A DNA stretch of 34,191 nt from Lachnospiraceae bacterium (GCA_017620155.1 JAFZQY010000018.1:1-34191), one strand, 5' to 3'. Shown: positions 1 to 8,400, numbered from the stretch's first letter. Translations and numbers: made by a program. Notes: generated from the sequence alone by a model not told the origin.

Positions 1-1
1 G

Positions 2-2257
2 CTTAAGAGCGGGGAATGCAGGAAAGTCAGATGCGGGGATAAGAAATATTCCGTAGTTATACTTACATGTAACGGCGTGATGACGGATTCACTGGAAGTG
101 GGCGGTATCACAATTTCGGCAGGCGGCGATTCCAGGGCTCCTGAATATGTCGGTGACGGCTCGATCGAGATGGATGTAGCGAAGTTTGTCCCTTTCACCG
201 ATACGCTCGCCGTATATAACGAATGCTATATAGGACATGACAAGTGCTTCTCCAAGAACGGTGCACGCATCTCCCTGGACTTCAAACTCTCTTACAGGGA
301 AAACCAGATCAGGCTCACGATGGAGCAGGAGGAAGCGGAACTTACGGTCATCAAGAGGAAACCCAAGAAGACCCTCTTTGATAATCCTGCACAGGTTGCT
401 GTTAATGAAGTCATATTTGAGTATTACAACGGCATAGGATGGAAGAAACTTAAATTCGATTCCGAGTATTCCGGGCTATTCGAAAATACCGAGAACGGAA
501 ACATTCATATGAGTTTCTTATGCCCGGATGACTGGAAGGAAACGGAGAACGGTCCTTACAGCGGAAGATGCATCCGCATGAGAGTGGTACGCGCAGATAA
601 CTGCTATATGAGACCCGCTATCCACACCTATCCCGTCATAGAGAACATCAAATGCTCCTACAGCTACGAGGGCAAGTTCGTATCACCGCTTAAACTTGAG
701 AAGATAGCCGGAACCGTCAAAGAGGATATCACGGACAGACTGGGGAAGGGAAAAGCTTTCACGATTCTGTCCGGCAGCGAGTATGCTAACGATATGCTCT
801 ATATAGGACTTGACAGGAAACTTGAGGAAGGCCCGATAAGCATATATTTCCAGCTGGCCGATACCAATAACCAGAACGGCGTGAAGTTCCGCATGGAATA
901 CAGCACTTCCTCAGGATTCAAGGAGATGCGTTTCAATGATCTGACTGAGGAATTCACCAGATCGGGTACGATCATGTTCCTGCCCCCGTCCGATATGGCG
1001 GAGCGGATCATCGAGGGTAACCGTCTCTACTGGATCCGTTTTATCAGATCCACGGCCCAGAAATCGGAAGGCTCGGATGCATTCCTGCCGCGTATTGCGA
1101 AACTGTGCTTAAATGCCGTATCGGTAACTAACGTACAGACCGGCGATGAGACAGACTTCTATGTGGATGAAGTCATGCCCAATATGAGGTATGTCCTGGG
1201 ATCGGATAACATACTTGATGCCGAGGTATGGGTCAACGAGATGGGCTCGCTCCATTCCGAAGAGATGGAGAGGATGATAGGAGAAAATCCCGAAAGGGTA
1301 CGCCCCGAATATGATTTCCTCGGAAGGATATCCGCATTCTATGTGCTCTGGGATGAGACCGACAGTTTCGAAGAGGCTCCCTCCAGAAGGTGCTATCGAA
1401 TCGACAGGATGAGAGGCACTCTGCATTTTGCGGACGGAACATATTGTGATATGCCAAGAGTCACCGACAACGTGGCATTTAAGGTACGAATAAGATCCAC
1501 GGACGGCGAGCACGGCAATGTTCCGGAGTATGAGATAAACGGATTCCTCGGAGATGCTCCGTATGTGGATTCCGTGGGCAACCCTATCAGATCACACGGC
1601 GGATCCAATCTTGAGACGTTGGACCATGCGCTGCTTCGTGGCGCAGGCATGATGAACTCCAGAGGCAAACTAGTCAGCGAGCGTGATTATCTGCGTCATA
1701 TCATGGAGTTCTCCGACAGCATAGACAGAGCCAGAGTAGTGCCCGGTGAGACCATAGACGGCACAGGACAGCCTTCGGATATATCGATAGTCCTGCTGAT
1801 GAAAGACTTCGCGGACGGAGCTTTTTCATTCCACAGGATAGCCGCTCTTCTGAAAAAGGAACTCTTAAAGAACTGTGAACTGACGGTTTCGGAAGATAAC
1901 CTCCATATCGTGGAACCGATCTTCGTGGACATATCCGTAAATGTATGGGCTACATGCATGAACATGGACGACAGCTTTGAAGTTCAGTCGGATGTGAAGA
2001 ATGTGCTCAACAGTTACTTAAATCCTACCCGAACCGATACCGATGACGGATGGAACATAGGCGTGATTCCCAAGGAATCACAGCTTCTTATGAGACTCGG
2101 AGTCTTAAGGAGCCGTGCGATCATCCAGCGTGTGACCATGATCGGACACTACGTGGATGCAAGCGGAGAACATGAACTGGATACCAAAGATATAGAAGTC
2201 TCTCCCTTCATGGTCATCAGGAACGGAGAGCATAAGGTGTATGTCACCAATAAATGA
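2..2257 (+). CDS. CIS baseplate J-like wedge protein, first copy (5' partial)
   Basis: The frame is open to the left edge (codon phase starts at base 2), so the GTG at 77 is internal and the true start lies outside the window. The visible part is about 751 residues. Counting from the GTG, the last ~220 residues look like the C-terminal half of baseplate assembly protein J family members: a GGSNLETLDHA stretch near 508, an SERDYLRHIM stretch near 535 (the usual 'R-x-DYE' position), then DARV/P-like text, an alpha/beta block and a DGWNIG motif near 653 that corresponds to the GW-x-G motif of these proteins. The middle is beta-rich (YYNGIGWKKL near 115). In contractile injection systems two such proteins (Afp11/Afp12 type) form the baseplate wedges around the spike. 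The next gene, another J-like protein, follows after 13 bases with a GAGG site. Family call is from sequence pattern; which wedge subunit it is remains inferred. Confidence 0.8.
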   Translation, partial: LKSGECRKVRCGDKKYSVVILTCNGVMTDSLEVGGITISAGGDSRAPEYVGDGSIEMDVAKFVPFTDTLAVYNECYIGHDKCFSKNGARISLDFKLSYRENQIRLTMEQEEAELTVIKRKPKKTLFDNPAQVAVNEVIFEYYNGIGWKKLKFDSEYSGLFENTENGNIHMSFLCPDDWKETENGPYSGRCIRMRVVRADNCYMRPAIHTYPVIENIKCSYSYEGKFVSPLKLEKIAGTVKEDITDRLGKGKAFTILSGSEYANDMLYIGLDRKLEEGPISIYFQLADTNNQNGVKFRMEYSTSSGFKEMRFNDLTEEFTRSGTIMFLPPSDMAERIIEGNRLYWIRFIRSTAQKSEGSDAFLPRIAKLCLNAVSVTNVQTGDETDFYVDEVMPNMRYVLGSDNILDAEVWVNEMGSLHSEEMERMIGENPERVRPEYDFLGRISAFYVLWDETDSFEEAPSRRCYRIDRMRGTLHFADGTYCDMPRVTDNVAFKVRIRSTDGEHGNVPEYEINGFLGDAPYVDSVGNPIRSHGGSNLETLDHALLRGAGMMNSRGKLVSERDYLRHIMEFSDSIDRARVVPGETIDGTGQPSDISIVLLMKDFADGAFSFHRIAALLKKELLKNCELTVSEDNLHIVEPIFVDISVNVWATCMNMDDSFEVQSDVKNVLNSYLNPTRTDTDDGWNIGVIPKESQLLMRLGVLRSRAIIQRVTMIGHYVDASGEHELDTKDIEVSPFMVIRNGEHKVYVTNK

Positions 2258-2270
2258 TCAGTGAGGCAAC

Positions 2271-4361
2271 ATGCTTAGTGTAGAGGAACTTACAAGCAGA
2301 ACATTTGAAGAGCGCATGGATGATGTCATGCGGGAACTTCCCTTAAGAAGCTCCGAATGGACCAATTACAATCCTTCGGATCCCGGTATCACCATCCTTG
2401 AGAACCTGACAGCTTTTTCCGCTCTTCAGGGAGCGGAAATCACGACTCTCAGTTACCGTGCCCGCATGGCACTGCTCAAGATGGCAGGTTTTGTGCCCGC
2501 ACGCGGTAAGTGCTCCAGAGTTTTGCTTTCGGCTGACGAACTGGATTCACCTCATGTATTCCCCTCGGGACAGAGGTTCCATCTTGGCAATATCTGTTTT
2601 GAGACCAACAGAGAGACGCTTGCCGGAGCCTGCAGACTTACCGGTGTGTACGCATATGAAAATGAAGAGTTCAGGGACATAAGCTTCGTACTGGATAAAG
2701 AACTTTCGGTCCCGGCCAGGATATTCGGAGAAGAACCCAAACCCGGCAATGCGGTCTACTTTGTTTTTGACGGTGATGTGACGGACTTAAAAGAGATCAT
2801 CATGTATGTCCGCATGTACGCCAATGCGAAGAGAAATGAAACCGTTGACCGTACCGAGCACATTTTTGCCGATACGAAGTGGGAAGTATTCACGGAAGCC
2901 GGCTTCGAGGAAGTAAGCGTCAGAGACTACACCGGATCCTTCGTATCAAGCGGCGAGATCAGGCTGTCCTTAGCCGATTGCGGTACTGCCGTCTATACGG
3001 ATACTCCGGAATTCGGTTACTGCATAAGATGCACGCTTTTGCGCGCAGATTATGATATCGTGCCGAGGATGACTAACCTTTGCGGATTCCTTTTTGAAGT
3101 ATGGCAAAAGGACACACTGGTACACAGCGTAAGCTATAACCGCGCCGACAAGATAAATGTCAGATCACCCATAGGTGAAGATGTGTACTATCTGGTATTC
3201 GGTAAGGAGCAGAAAGGCTCATCCTACCGCAAATACGAGATGGTCATGTCCGACGATCTGACAGGACGGTTCTGCAAGTATTCCGAAAAGCGCGGGAGCA
3301 TAGATATCAGATTCAATGAAACCGCATACGGCTATGCTCCGTATAAGTGCAAGGAATGTGTTCGCGTGCTCATATATAACGAGCAGATGATGCGTTCCTA
3401 TGCGGTAGGCCGCGTGATCGGTTTTGATGATCAGGAACTTAATCTGCCGGTATCGAACGTGGTACATGAGAGTTTCTTCCTGATAGCCAGACGAAAGGAC
3501 GAGGAAGGATACCTGTATGATTTCGTCCGTCCCGAGAGGAAGATAGAAGGCGGTCTCTACTATCATCTTCTGGAAAAAGAAGGCCGCATCATAATCGAAG
3601 ATCCGGGCGATTTCATCGACGCAGAACTTTTCATGGGCGGTGTGGCCGTAACAAACGGTGATTACGGAAATATAACATCCGGCAATCATATCCTGATCGA
3701 CGATGAAGATATAGATGCCACTTTCATGAATCCGGGCGACGGCACCGGAGGCTGCTACAGAGAAACTCTCGAACAGGTAAGAGCGCGTTTCTTACGTGAC
3801 ATGAAGACGCCTTTTACGGCAGTATGTGCAAGCGACTACGAATCACTGGTCCGTACGACTCCGGGACTGTGCATCCGTAAGACCAAAGCCGTCACGGATG
3901 AGCATGAGAATATGGTCAGGGTCGTGGTCATGCCCGATACCGGCGATAACCAGCCCAAACTTAATGACATCTACATAGATAAGATAACCCAGAGACTGGA
4001 GGAGCGCAGGCTCATCACCACGGGATTCCAGATCAAACAGCCTGCATATGTGGCAGTGGGAGTGAAATGTACGGTATATGTGAAGAAGCATTTTACGGAC
4101 TGCCGCAGGATGATAGAAGACAGGATAAAAGCATGTGTGGATTACATCCATTCCGATCGCAATTTCGGAGACAGACTTATGTTCGAGGATGTTTTCCATG
4201 CGATAGAAGATCTGCCCTGCGTAGAGTATGTATATGAACTCTCACTCCACTCCGAGAACAACAAGTTGGCACAGGTTAAGGAGAACGATATCATACCCAG
4301 ATACGACTGCATATGTTATCCCGGAACCATTCAGCTTAATATAGTAACATCAGAAAAATAG
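2271..4361 (+). CDS. CIS baseplate J-like wedge protein, second copy
   Basis: This 696-aa protein opens with a near-signature start for the 'putative baseplate assembly protein' family: acidic helix, SSEWTNYNPSDPGITILENL (residues 27-46), then a helix ending LLKMAGFVPARG. The same family elements return at the C-terminus: CYRETLEQVRARF (about 495), ASDYESLVRTTPGLCIRK (about 521), VVVMPDTGDNQP, then a VAVGVKCTVYV strand and a final NFGDRLMFEDVFHAIEDLPCVEYV block. The protein is expected to build the wedge part of the CIS baseplate that links tube and sheath. The start at ATG 2271 has GAGG at 2263-2266. It sits between the first J-like gene and the gpI-like gene with short gaps, as expected for one operon. 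Cytoplasmic; no signal peptide or TM. The family assignment is strong; the exact equivalent among Afp11/Afp12 is not resolved here. Confidence 0.88.
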   Translation: MLSVEELTSRTFEERMDDVMRELPLRSSEWTNYNPSDPGITILENLTAFSALQGAEITTLSYRARMALLKMAGFVPARGKCSRVLLSADELDSPHVFPSGQRFHLGNICFETNRETLAGACRLTGVYAYENEEFRDISFVLDKELSVPARIFGEEPKPGNAVYFVFDGDVTDLKEIIMYVRMYANAKRNETVDRTEHIFADTKWEVFTEAGFEEVSVRDYTGSFVSSGEIRLSLADCGTAVYTDTPEFGYCIRCTLLRADYDIVPRMTNLCGFLFEVWQKDTLVHSVSYNRADKINVRSPIGEDVYYLVFGKEQKGSSYRKYEMVMSDDLTGRFCKYSEKRGSIDIRFNETAYGYAPYKCKECVRVLIYNEQMMRSYAVGRVIGFDDQELNLPVSNVVHESFFLIARRKDEEGYLYDFVRPERKIEGGLYYHLLEKEGRIIIEDPGDFIDAELFMGGVAVTNGDYGNITSGNHILIDDEDIDATFMNPGDGTGGCYRETLEQVRARFLRDMKTPFTAVCASDYESLVRTTPGLCIRKTKAVTDEHENMVRVVVMPDTGDNQPKLNDIYIDKITQRLEERRLITTGFQIKQPAYVAVGVKCTVYVKKHFTDCRRMIEDRIKACVDYIHSDRNFGDRLMFEDVFHAIEDLPCVEYVYELSLHSENNKLAQVKENDIIPRYDCICYPGTIQLNIVTSEK

Positions 4362-4379
4362 TACACAGGAGCATACCCG

Positions 4380-5438
4380 ATGGCAGAAGGAATATGGTAT
4401 TCCCTGAAATATAACAGAATAAAGAATGCCTGCATCAAGGGCATGACCTATGACGAAAACGGGACCATCAGTCTGGATGAGAGCGCACACGAGCACAGCA
4501 TTTTTTTCCGGCCGCTTGACGGTGTCGCAGCCGGCTCCGGATGGGGCCGTATATGCGCCGGCCTGGTTTCGTCGGAGGAAATGGTATGTTATACTTATAT
4601 ATTGGCCACTGATGCGACAGAGGTCATATCAGATGAGGGTATAAGCCGCAGTATAGAGGATATGCTGTGCGATCCGGACATCGATACTTACACCAAGATA
4701 AACCTCATGACTCAGAGCGGGGCGAAGAGATTCGTAAACTGCGAAGACGAGCTCCTGTATGACTTAAACGGACGTTATCTGTATATAGCCATCGAAATGA
4801 TGGGATACGGGTCGGCTTCGATAAGCGGTATCAGAGTCAATGCCACTGGTGACAACTTCATGGCGACCTTCCCTCAGGTTTATCAGGAGAGGAACAGTTT
4901 CTTCCACAGATTCATGTCGGTCTTCTCGAGCATATACAACGATATCGGTGAGGAGAACGAGAAGCTCTACGAGATACTGGATCTGGATAAGTGCTCTCCC
5001 GAACTTCTTGAGATGTACGGATCCTGGTTCGGCATAGATCTGATCGGCGGATTCCTCTCGGAAGATGTGCTCAGGACGATCGTCAAGGAAGCTTATCAGC
5101 TCAACCGGATGAAGGGCACCAGGAAGGGCATAGAGCGCATCCTGGAGATCATACTCGGCGAACCTGCAGTTCTCTTCGAGAACCACATGCAGGGCGGCGG
5201 GGTATATGATGTTACGGTTCTCATCAGGAAGAAACTGACCGAGGAATTAAGACACCAGCTGACCTTCATGCTTGACCAGTTCAAACCCTTAAGGGTTCGC
5301 ATCCGTCTGCTTCAGATGGAGAACGATGCTGTCATGGACGGCAACTCATACCTGGATATGAATGCCACCATTCCGGGTGAAAAGAATGTAGTACTGGATC
5401 AGGAGACTCTGTATGACGGGGTCATAACCCTGACATGA
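4380..5438 (+). CDS. Phage tail protein I (P2 gpI-like) / CIS baseplate component
   Basis: This is a 352-aa protein. Residues about 159-312 match the phage tail 'protein I' pattern used in phage-tail-like systems: FPQVYQ (164-169), a helix with FFHRFMSVFSSIYND, then ELLEMYGSWFGIDL (about 208-221), LRTIVKEAYQLNRMKGTRKGI (231-251, the conserved 'YR.KGT..gl' element) and a C-terminal strand with FKPLRVRIRL (301-310). Residues 1-155 form a beta-rich N-terminal region that I do not recognise. The start ATG 4380 has AGGAG at 4367-4371, eight bases upstream. In P2-like phages gpI is a baseplate wedge/adaptor protein; the same role in a CIS is inferred from position directly after the two J-like wedge genes. 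It ends 17 bases before the STAS gene. Confidence 0.85.
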   Translation: MAEGIWYSLKYNRIKNACIKGMTYDENGTISLDESAHEHSIFFRPLDGVAAGSGWGRICAGLVSSEEMVCYTYILATDATEVISDEGISRSIEDMLCDPDIDTYTKINLMTQSGAKRFVNCEDELLYDLNGRYLYIAIEMMGYGSASISGIRVNATGDNFMATFPQVYQERNSFFHRFMSVFSSIYNDIGEENEKLYEILDLDKCSPELLEMYGSWFGIDLIGGFLSEDVLRTIVKEAYQLNRMKGTRKGIERILEIILGEPAVLFENHMQGGGVYDVTVLIRKKLTEELRHQLTFMLDQFKPLRVRIRLLQMENDAVMDGNSYLDMNATIPGEKNVVLDQETLYDGVITLT

Positions 5439-5455
5439 AAGATTGAGGAGAAATT

Positions 5456-5755
5456 ATGACAATTCAAGAGATCAAAGGCGAAAACACCGTACAGCTCAAT
5501 GTTGAGGGACGTATCGATGCAATGACGGCGACGGAATTCCAGAATGAGATACTCAAAGCATTCCAGAAGTCGTCTAACGTCATCATCGACATGCGTAATG
5601 TACAGTACATCTCGAGTGCGGGACTTCGCGGGCTGATGATCGGACATAAGACAGCTGGTTCAAAAGGAGGCAGATTCACACTGATCAATGTGGGTGAGTC
5701 TGTCAATGAAGTCTTACGCGTGACGGGACTTGATAAGGCGCTCAATATACAATGA
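5456..5755 (+). CDS. STAS-domain protein embedded in the CIS operon
   Basis: The protein is a single 99-aa STAS domain of SpoIIAA/RsbV type. The conserved NVEGRID strand is at 15-21 and the YISSAGLRGL loop at 51-60; by alignment with SpoIIAA Ser58 and RsbV Ser56 the phospho-acceptor would be Ser54. GAGGAG at 5444-5449 is a good ribosome site for ATG 5456. Its stop codon overlaps the start of the ABC ATPase gene by four bases (ATGA), so the two products are likely made in fixed ratio. Known STAS proteins either sequester RsbW-type kinases after dephosphorylation, or bind and activate an ABC ATPase as MlaB does with MlaF. Which role applies here is open; the overlap with an ABC ATPase favours the second, the GHKL ATPase two genes on keeps the first alive. 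Confidence 0.92.
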   Translation: MTIQEIKGENTVQLNVEGRIDAMTATEFQNEILKAFQKSSNVIIDMRNVQYISSAGLRGLMIGHKTAGSKGGRFTLINVGESVNEVLRVTGLDKALNIQ

Positions 5756-6477
5756 TCACATTTGAACATATCAGTCACCGGTATGAGACCGATGAGGGAG
5801 AGACCGTTGTATATAAGGATTTCAACGAACAGATCGCTGACGGTGAGTTCATAGTACTTACCGGCAGGAGTGGCAGCGGCAAGACGACTCTCCTTAAGAT
5901 GATCTTAAAAGAGATCGAGCCCGATGAAGGGATCATACGCATCGATGACAAGAGCATAAGAGATATCAGACGCCGGGACATTCCTTTTTACAGGAGAAAT
6001 ATCGGGGTCCTGTTTCAGGATTTCAAACTGATACCCGACGTGAACGTATATGACAATCTGTATTATGCGATACTGGCTACCGGGGGATCGGGTAAGGATG
6101 CCGAGAAGAAGATCACACATGTGCTGACGATGCTCGGTATAGACCGGTTCCATAAGCGCTTCCCGAGAGAAATGTCGGGTGGCGAACAGCAGAAGGTATG
6201 TCTGGCCAGGGCGGTGATCAATCATCCGAAGATCCTGCTGGTCGATGAACCTACCGGGAATCTGGGCCCCTTGGATTCCGCGGACATGGTCAGACTGCTG
6301 GATATCATACATGCCCAGGGGATCACGGTGATCATGGCGACACATGATATAAGTGTGGCGGATTCACCCGAGAGACGGCGGATTAATCTGGATGAAGTGA
6401 ATCCCGAGTCAGAGATGACGACACCCGAGAAGGCGGCATCGGAATCCGATGATAATGTGGAGGTTAACATAACATGA
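5752..6477 (+). CDS. FtsE-like ABC ATPase without an FtsX partner
   Basis: This is a 241-aa ABC ATPase. Motifs seen: Walker A GRSGSGKTT (38-46), Q-loop VLFQDFKL (Q89), signature MSGGEQQK (141-148), Walker B ILLVDEP (161-167), H-loop ATHD (H198). The RRRDIPFYRRNIGVLFQDF stretch (73-91) is typical of FtsE. The D-loop, normally NLDP, reads NLGP (170-173), so the usual aspartate is missing. After about residue 207 there is an extra acidic, low-complexity tail. FtsE normally works with the permease-like FtsX to transmit ATP hydrolysis across the membrane to wall hydrolases; no FtsX or other permease follows. Instead it overlaps by ATGA the STAS gene upstream and the membrane GHKL ATPase gene downstream. 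Inference: it drives or gates a membrane or wall process linked to the injection system, with the neighbouring TM proteins as partners. Confidence 0.9.
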   Translation: MITFEHISHRYETDEGETVVYKDFNEQIADGEFIVLTGRSGSGKTTLLKMILKEIEPDEGIIRIDDKSIRDIRRRDIPFYRRNIGVLFQDFKLIPDVNVYDNLYYAILATGGSGKDAEKKITHVLTMLGIDRFHKRFPREMSGGEQQKVCLARAVINHPKILLVDEPTGNLGPLDSADMVRLLDIIHAQGITVIMATHDISVADSPERRRINLDEVNPESEMTTPEKAASESDDNVEVNIT

Positions 6478-7358
6478 CAAGAACACAGAAACTCGCTATA
6501 TGCCTATCTTGCATATTTTATGTGGCGACGATATTCGGCTTTTTCTATCTGGATCTGCCGATCATCATAGCTCTGTTCGTGCTCTTTACATTATCCATCC
6601 TGCTCTTTGCCTATCTGTGCTACCACGTTCAGCGCGACTACACCGGCGCCGATCATCTGCAGCAGGAGATAGGTGTGCTTAATGCCGAGATCGCCAGATT
6701 AAAGGGTGAGAACGAAGCGAATATAAACGAGAAGAATTCCGAACTCTATAAGAAACAGCTCGAGATCGACAATCTGAACACTAAGATAACGGAGACAGAG
6801 GCGGCTCTCGAAGAGGCGAAGAACGCCGCTACAGAGCAGCCTGTTGCAGAGCCTTCACGCTCTAATGACGAACTCATGGAAAGCCTTCTGCCTCCCGATG
6901 ATGAAGATCCGGCTGTGACCGTGGATATCATCGATGTGGCGAGACAGGCCATCGCAGATCTGCGCGACCAGGCCAGGGAGGCAGGGCTTATCATCAATAT
7001 CTCCAGCGCATCGGATAAGCTGATGGTACATGCGGGCAGGAAACGTCTGCTCATCATGTTCAGGAACATCATAGATAACTCGATCAAATACATGCAGACC
7101 GCAGGGTCACTCGTGATCACGATATCCGCGATCGAAGATGATATCTTCATCGTGCTCAAGGACACCGGCAAAGGTCTGCCCGAGAACGAGACCAGGCACA
7201 TATTCGAACTTAACTTCCAGGGTTCCAACCGCATAAGCGGAAACGGGCTCGGATTAACACAGGCCAAGGCTATCGTGGAGCATTACGGCGGGACGATATA
7301 TGCCAGAAGCCCCGAAGGCAGCGGAATGGGCATATACATACAGCTGCCCACCACATAA
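6474..7358 (+). CDS. Membrane GHKL (histidine-kinase-type) ATPase lacking a DHp histidine
   Basis: This is a 294-aa protein with two TM helices (about 8-27 and 29-50), a coiled coil (about 60-118, heptad-like Leu/Ile/Glu/Lys), an acidic Pro-rich linker (121-150) and a C-terminal GHKL ATPase domain (150-294). ATP-site motifs are intact: N-box RNIIDNSIKY with N198/N202, G1 DTGKGL (230-235), G2 GNGLGL (256-261). The usual phospho-acceptor element of histidine kinases (His-Glu/Asp-x-Arg/Asn in a dimerisation helix) is absent, although the segment DVARQAIADLRDQA (154-167) resembles what normally follows it. The start overlaps the FtsE-like gene by ATGA. It may be a kinase that phosphorylates a separate protein (for example the STAS protein, as RsbW does), or an ATP-dependent conformational switch. 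No response regulator is nearby. Confidence 0.85.
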   Translation: MTRTQKLAICLSCIFYVATIFGFFYLDLPIIIALFVLFTLSILLFAYLCYHVQRDYTGADHLQQEIGVLNAEIARLKGENEANINEKNSELYKKQLEIDNLNTKITETEAALEEAKNAATEQPVAEPSRSNDELMESLLPPDDEDPAVTVDIIDVARQAIADLRDQAREAGLIINISSASDKLMVHAGRKRLLIMFRNIIDNSIKYMQTAGSLVITISAIEDDIFIVLKDTGKGLPENETRHIFELNFQGSNRISGNGLGLTQAKAIVEHYGGTIYARSPEGSGMGIYIQLPTT

Positions 7359-7379
7359 GGAGGCTGAAGGAGAAAAGAT

Positions 7380-8138
7380 ATGAAGAGAAATACTCCCATT
7401 TTTATAGCTTTGGCAGTCTTCTTTGTGATAGTGGCCGTAGGAGCGCTCCTGCTTCTGTCCAGAGACGGATCCGTATTTAACCGCAGTAACCCTGATTACG
7501 GTTCGGAACCTGCTGTCATGACACAGACGGTGATCGCTGAAGAACCGCAGGAAACCACGCCCGCAGTATCTGAGCCTGAGCCTGAACCCGAGCCCGAACC
7601 TGAACCGGTAGTGGCAGAAGAGGCCGAGGAAGCAGAAGTTGAGATGCCCGAACCCGAGCAGGTATTTGAGATCAGGTACTTTACTCTTGAGACGAATAAC
7701 TCCACTACGATCTTAAGACTCAGAGCCGAACCTTCCGAGGAAGCGGAGATCATCAAGAAGATGTATCCGGGATCGCACGGCGTCGTCCTTCAGCCGGGTA
7801 ATGAATGGTGTCATGTGATGATGAATTCCGGCCTTGAAGGATATTGTGCTACGGAATTCCTGACTCTTACGGAAATTACCGAGGATGCATTCCCGGCAGA
7901 TCTCGTTGAAAGAGTGGAAGCACCCGTGGAGGAACTGAATGTTCCTGCGTTCACGACTCTTCTGATAGATAAGACATCTGAAGATATAACCGAGGACATA
8001 CTTACTGATGAAACTGAGGCCTTAGATGCTGAGCCGGCAGAAGGCACGACAGAAGCAGCACCGGCAGATACTGCAGCTACTCCCGCTGCAGATGCGGCTG
8101 CTCCTGCAACTGATTCAACAGTGGAGGCTGCGCAATGA
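7380..8138 (+). CDS. Membrane-anchored extracytoplasmic SH3-domain protein
   Basis: This is a 252-aa protein. It has a short basic N-terminus and one hydrophobic helix (about 8-28), with no clear signal-peptidase site, so it is likely a signal anchor with the rest outside. There follows an acidic Pro-rich spacer with an EP repeat (about 65-76), a bacterial SH3 domain (about 97-163, with TILRLRAEPS at 110-119 and the EGYCATEFL end at 154-162), then a Glu/Thr/Ala-rich tail (about 170-252). Bacterial SH3 domains commonly bind peptidoglycan or its peptides. Two purine-rich sites (AAGGAGG near 7358, AAGGAG near 7368) precede ATG 7380. The gene sits inside the CIS operon, and its stop overlaps the next start by ATGA. 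Inference: it may tie the CIS or its regulatory ATPases to the cell wall; direct evidence for that is absent. Confidence 0.8.
   Translation: MKRNTPIFIALAVFFVIVAVGALLLLSRDGSVFNRSNPDYGSEPAVMTQTVIAEEPQETTPAVSEPEPEPEPEPEPVVAEEAEEAEVEMPEPEQVFEIRYFTLETNNSTTILRLRAEPSEEAEIIKKMYPGSHGVVLQPGNEWCHVMMNSGLEGYCATEFLTLTEITEDAFPADLVERVEAPVEELNVPAFTTLLIDKTSEDITEDILTDETEALDAEPAEGTTEAAPADTAATPAADAAAPATDSTVEAAQ
7572..7607 (+). repeat. Hexanucleotide tandem repeat encoding (Glu-Pro)6
   Basis: Six consecutive copies of a GAR-CCY hexamer encode alternating Glu-Pro in the spacer between the membrane helix and the SH3 domain. Changes in copy number would keep the frame and only alter spacer length, a rigid rod-like element expected to span part of the wall. 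Confidence 0.8.
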
Positions 8139-8368
8139 ATCTTGAGCAGAGGCTCTTTAAGGATAACAAGCAGAAAGAGATCAAGAAGAAACAGACTGCT
8201 TTCCGTGAGGATGAAGAGGATGTTGAGACCTACATGTACGCTGTTCGTAAGCCCATGGAGTTCATCAATGAGAACACTCACGGGATGTTCGATATAAGCA
8301 ATCAGTCAGGCATAAACACGGCCAAGAGTGTATTTGACCGGGGCGCAGTATTTAAGACCGGTATATGA
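8135..8368 (+). CDS. Small orphan protein of the CIS operon
   Basis: This 77-aa protein is not one I recognise. The first 30 residues are highly charged and Lys-rich with a likely helix (NKQKEIKKKQTAF), followed by an acidic patch (REDEEDVE), then a more ordered part with MEFINENTHGMFDISNQSG. There is no signal peptide, TM or cysteine. The start ATG 8135 overlaps the stop of the SH3 gene (ATGA), which supports it as a real gene, and its end lies 32 bases before the AAA+ ATPase. It could be an adaptor between the membrane proteins upstream and the CIS particle or the ATPase downstream, but this is only inferred from position. Confidence 0.7.
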   Translation: MNLEQRLFKDNKQKEIKKKQTAFREDEEDVETYMYAVRKPMEFINENTHGMFDISNQSGINTAKSVFDRGAVFKTGI

Positions 8369-8400
8369 CCCGGTGTTGACAGCCGCTTAAGGGTAAGGAT

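Noticed and set aside
77-79. GTG as the start of the first baseplate gene
   Set aside because: The frame stays open through base 2 with no stop and plausible protein text, so this is an internal codon of a gene cut by the window edge.
3219-3689. Minus-strand ORFs of 100-300 aa opposite the large genes (for example here and 10135-11025)
   Set aside because: They lie fully or mostly opposite well-supported genes, have no ribosome sites or recognisable domains, and their composition is that of a complement-strand shadow.
8375-8380. TTGACA at 8375 as a separate promoter for the AAA+ gene
   Set aside because: No -10 box fits in the 20 bases left before the start codon.
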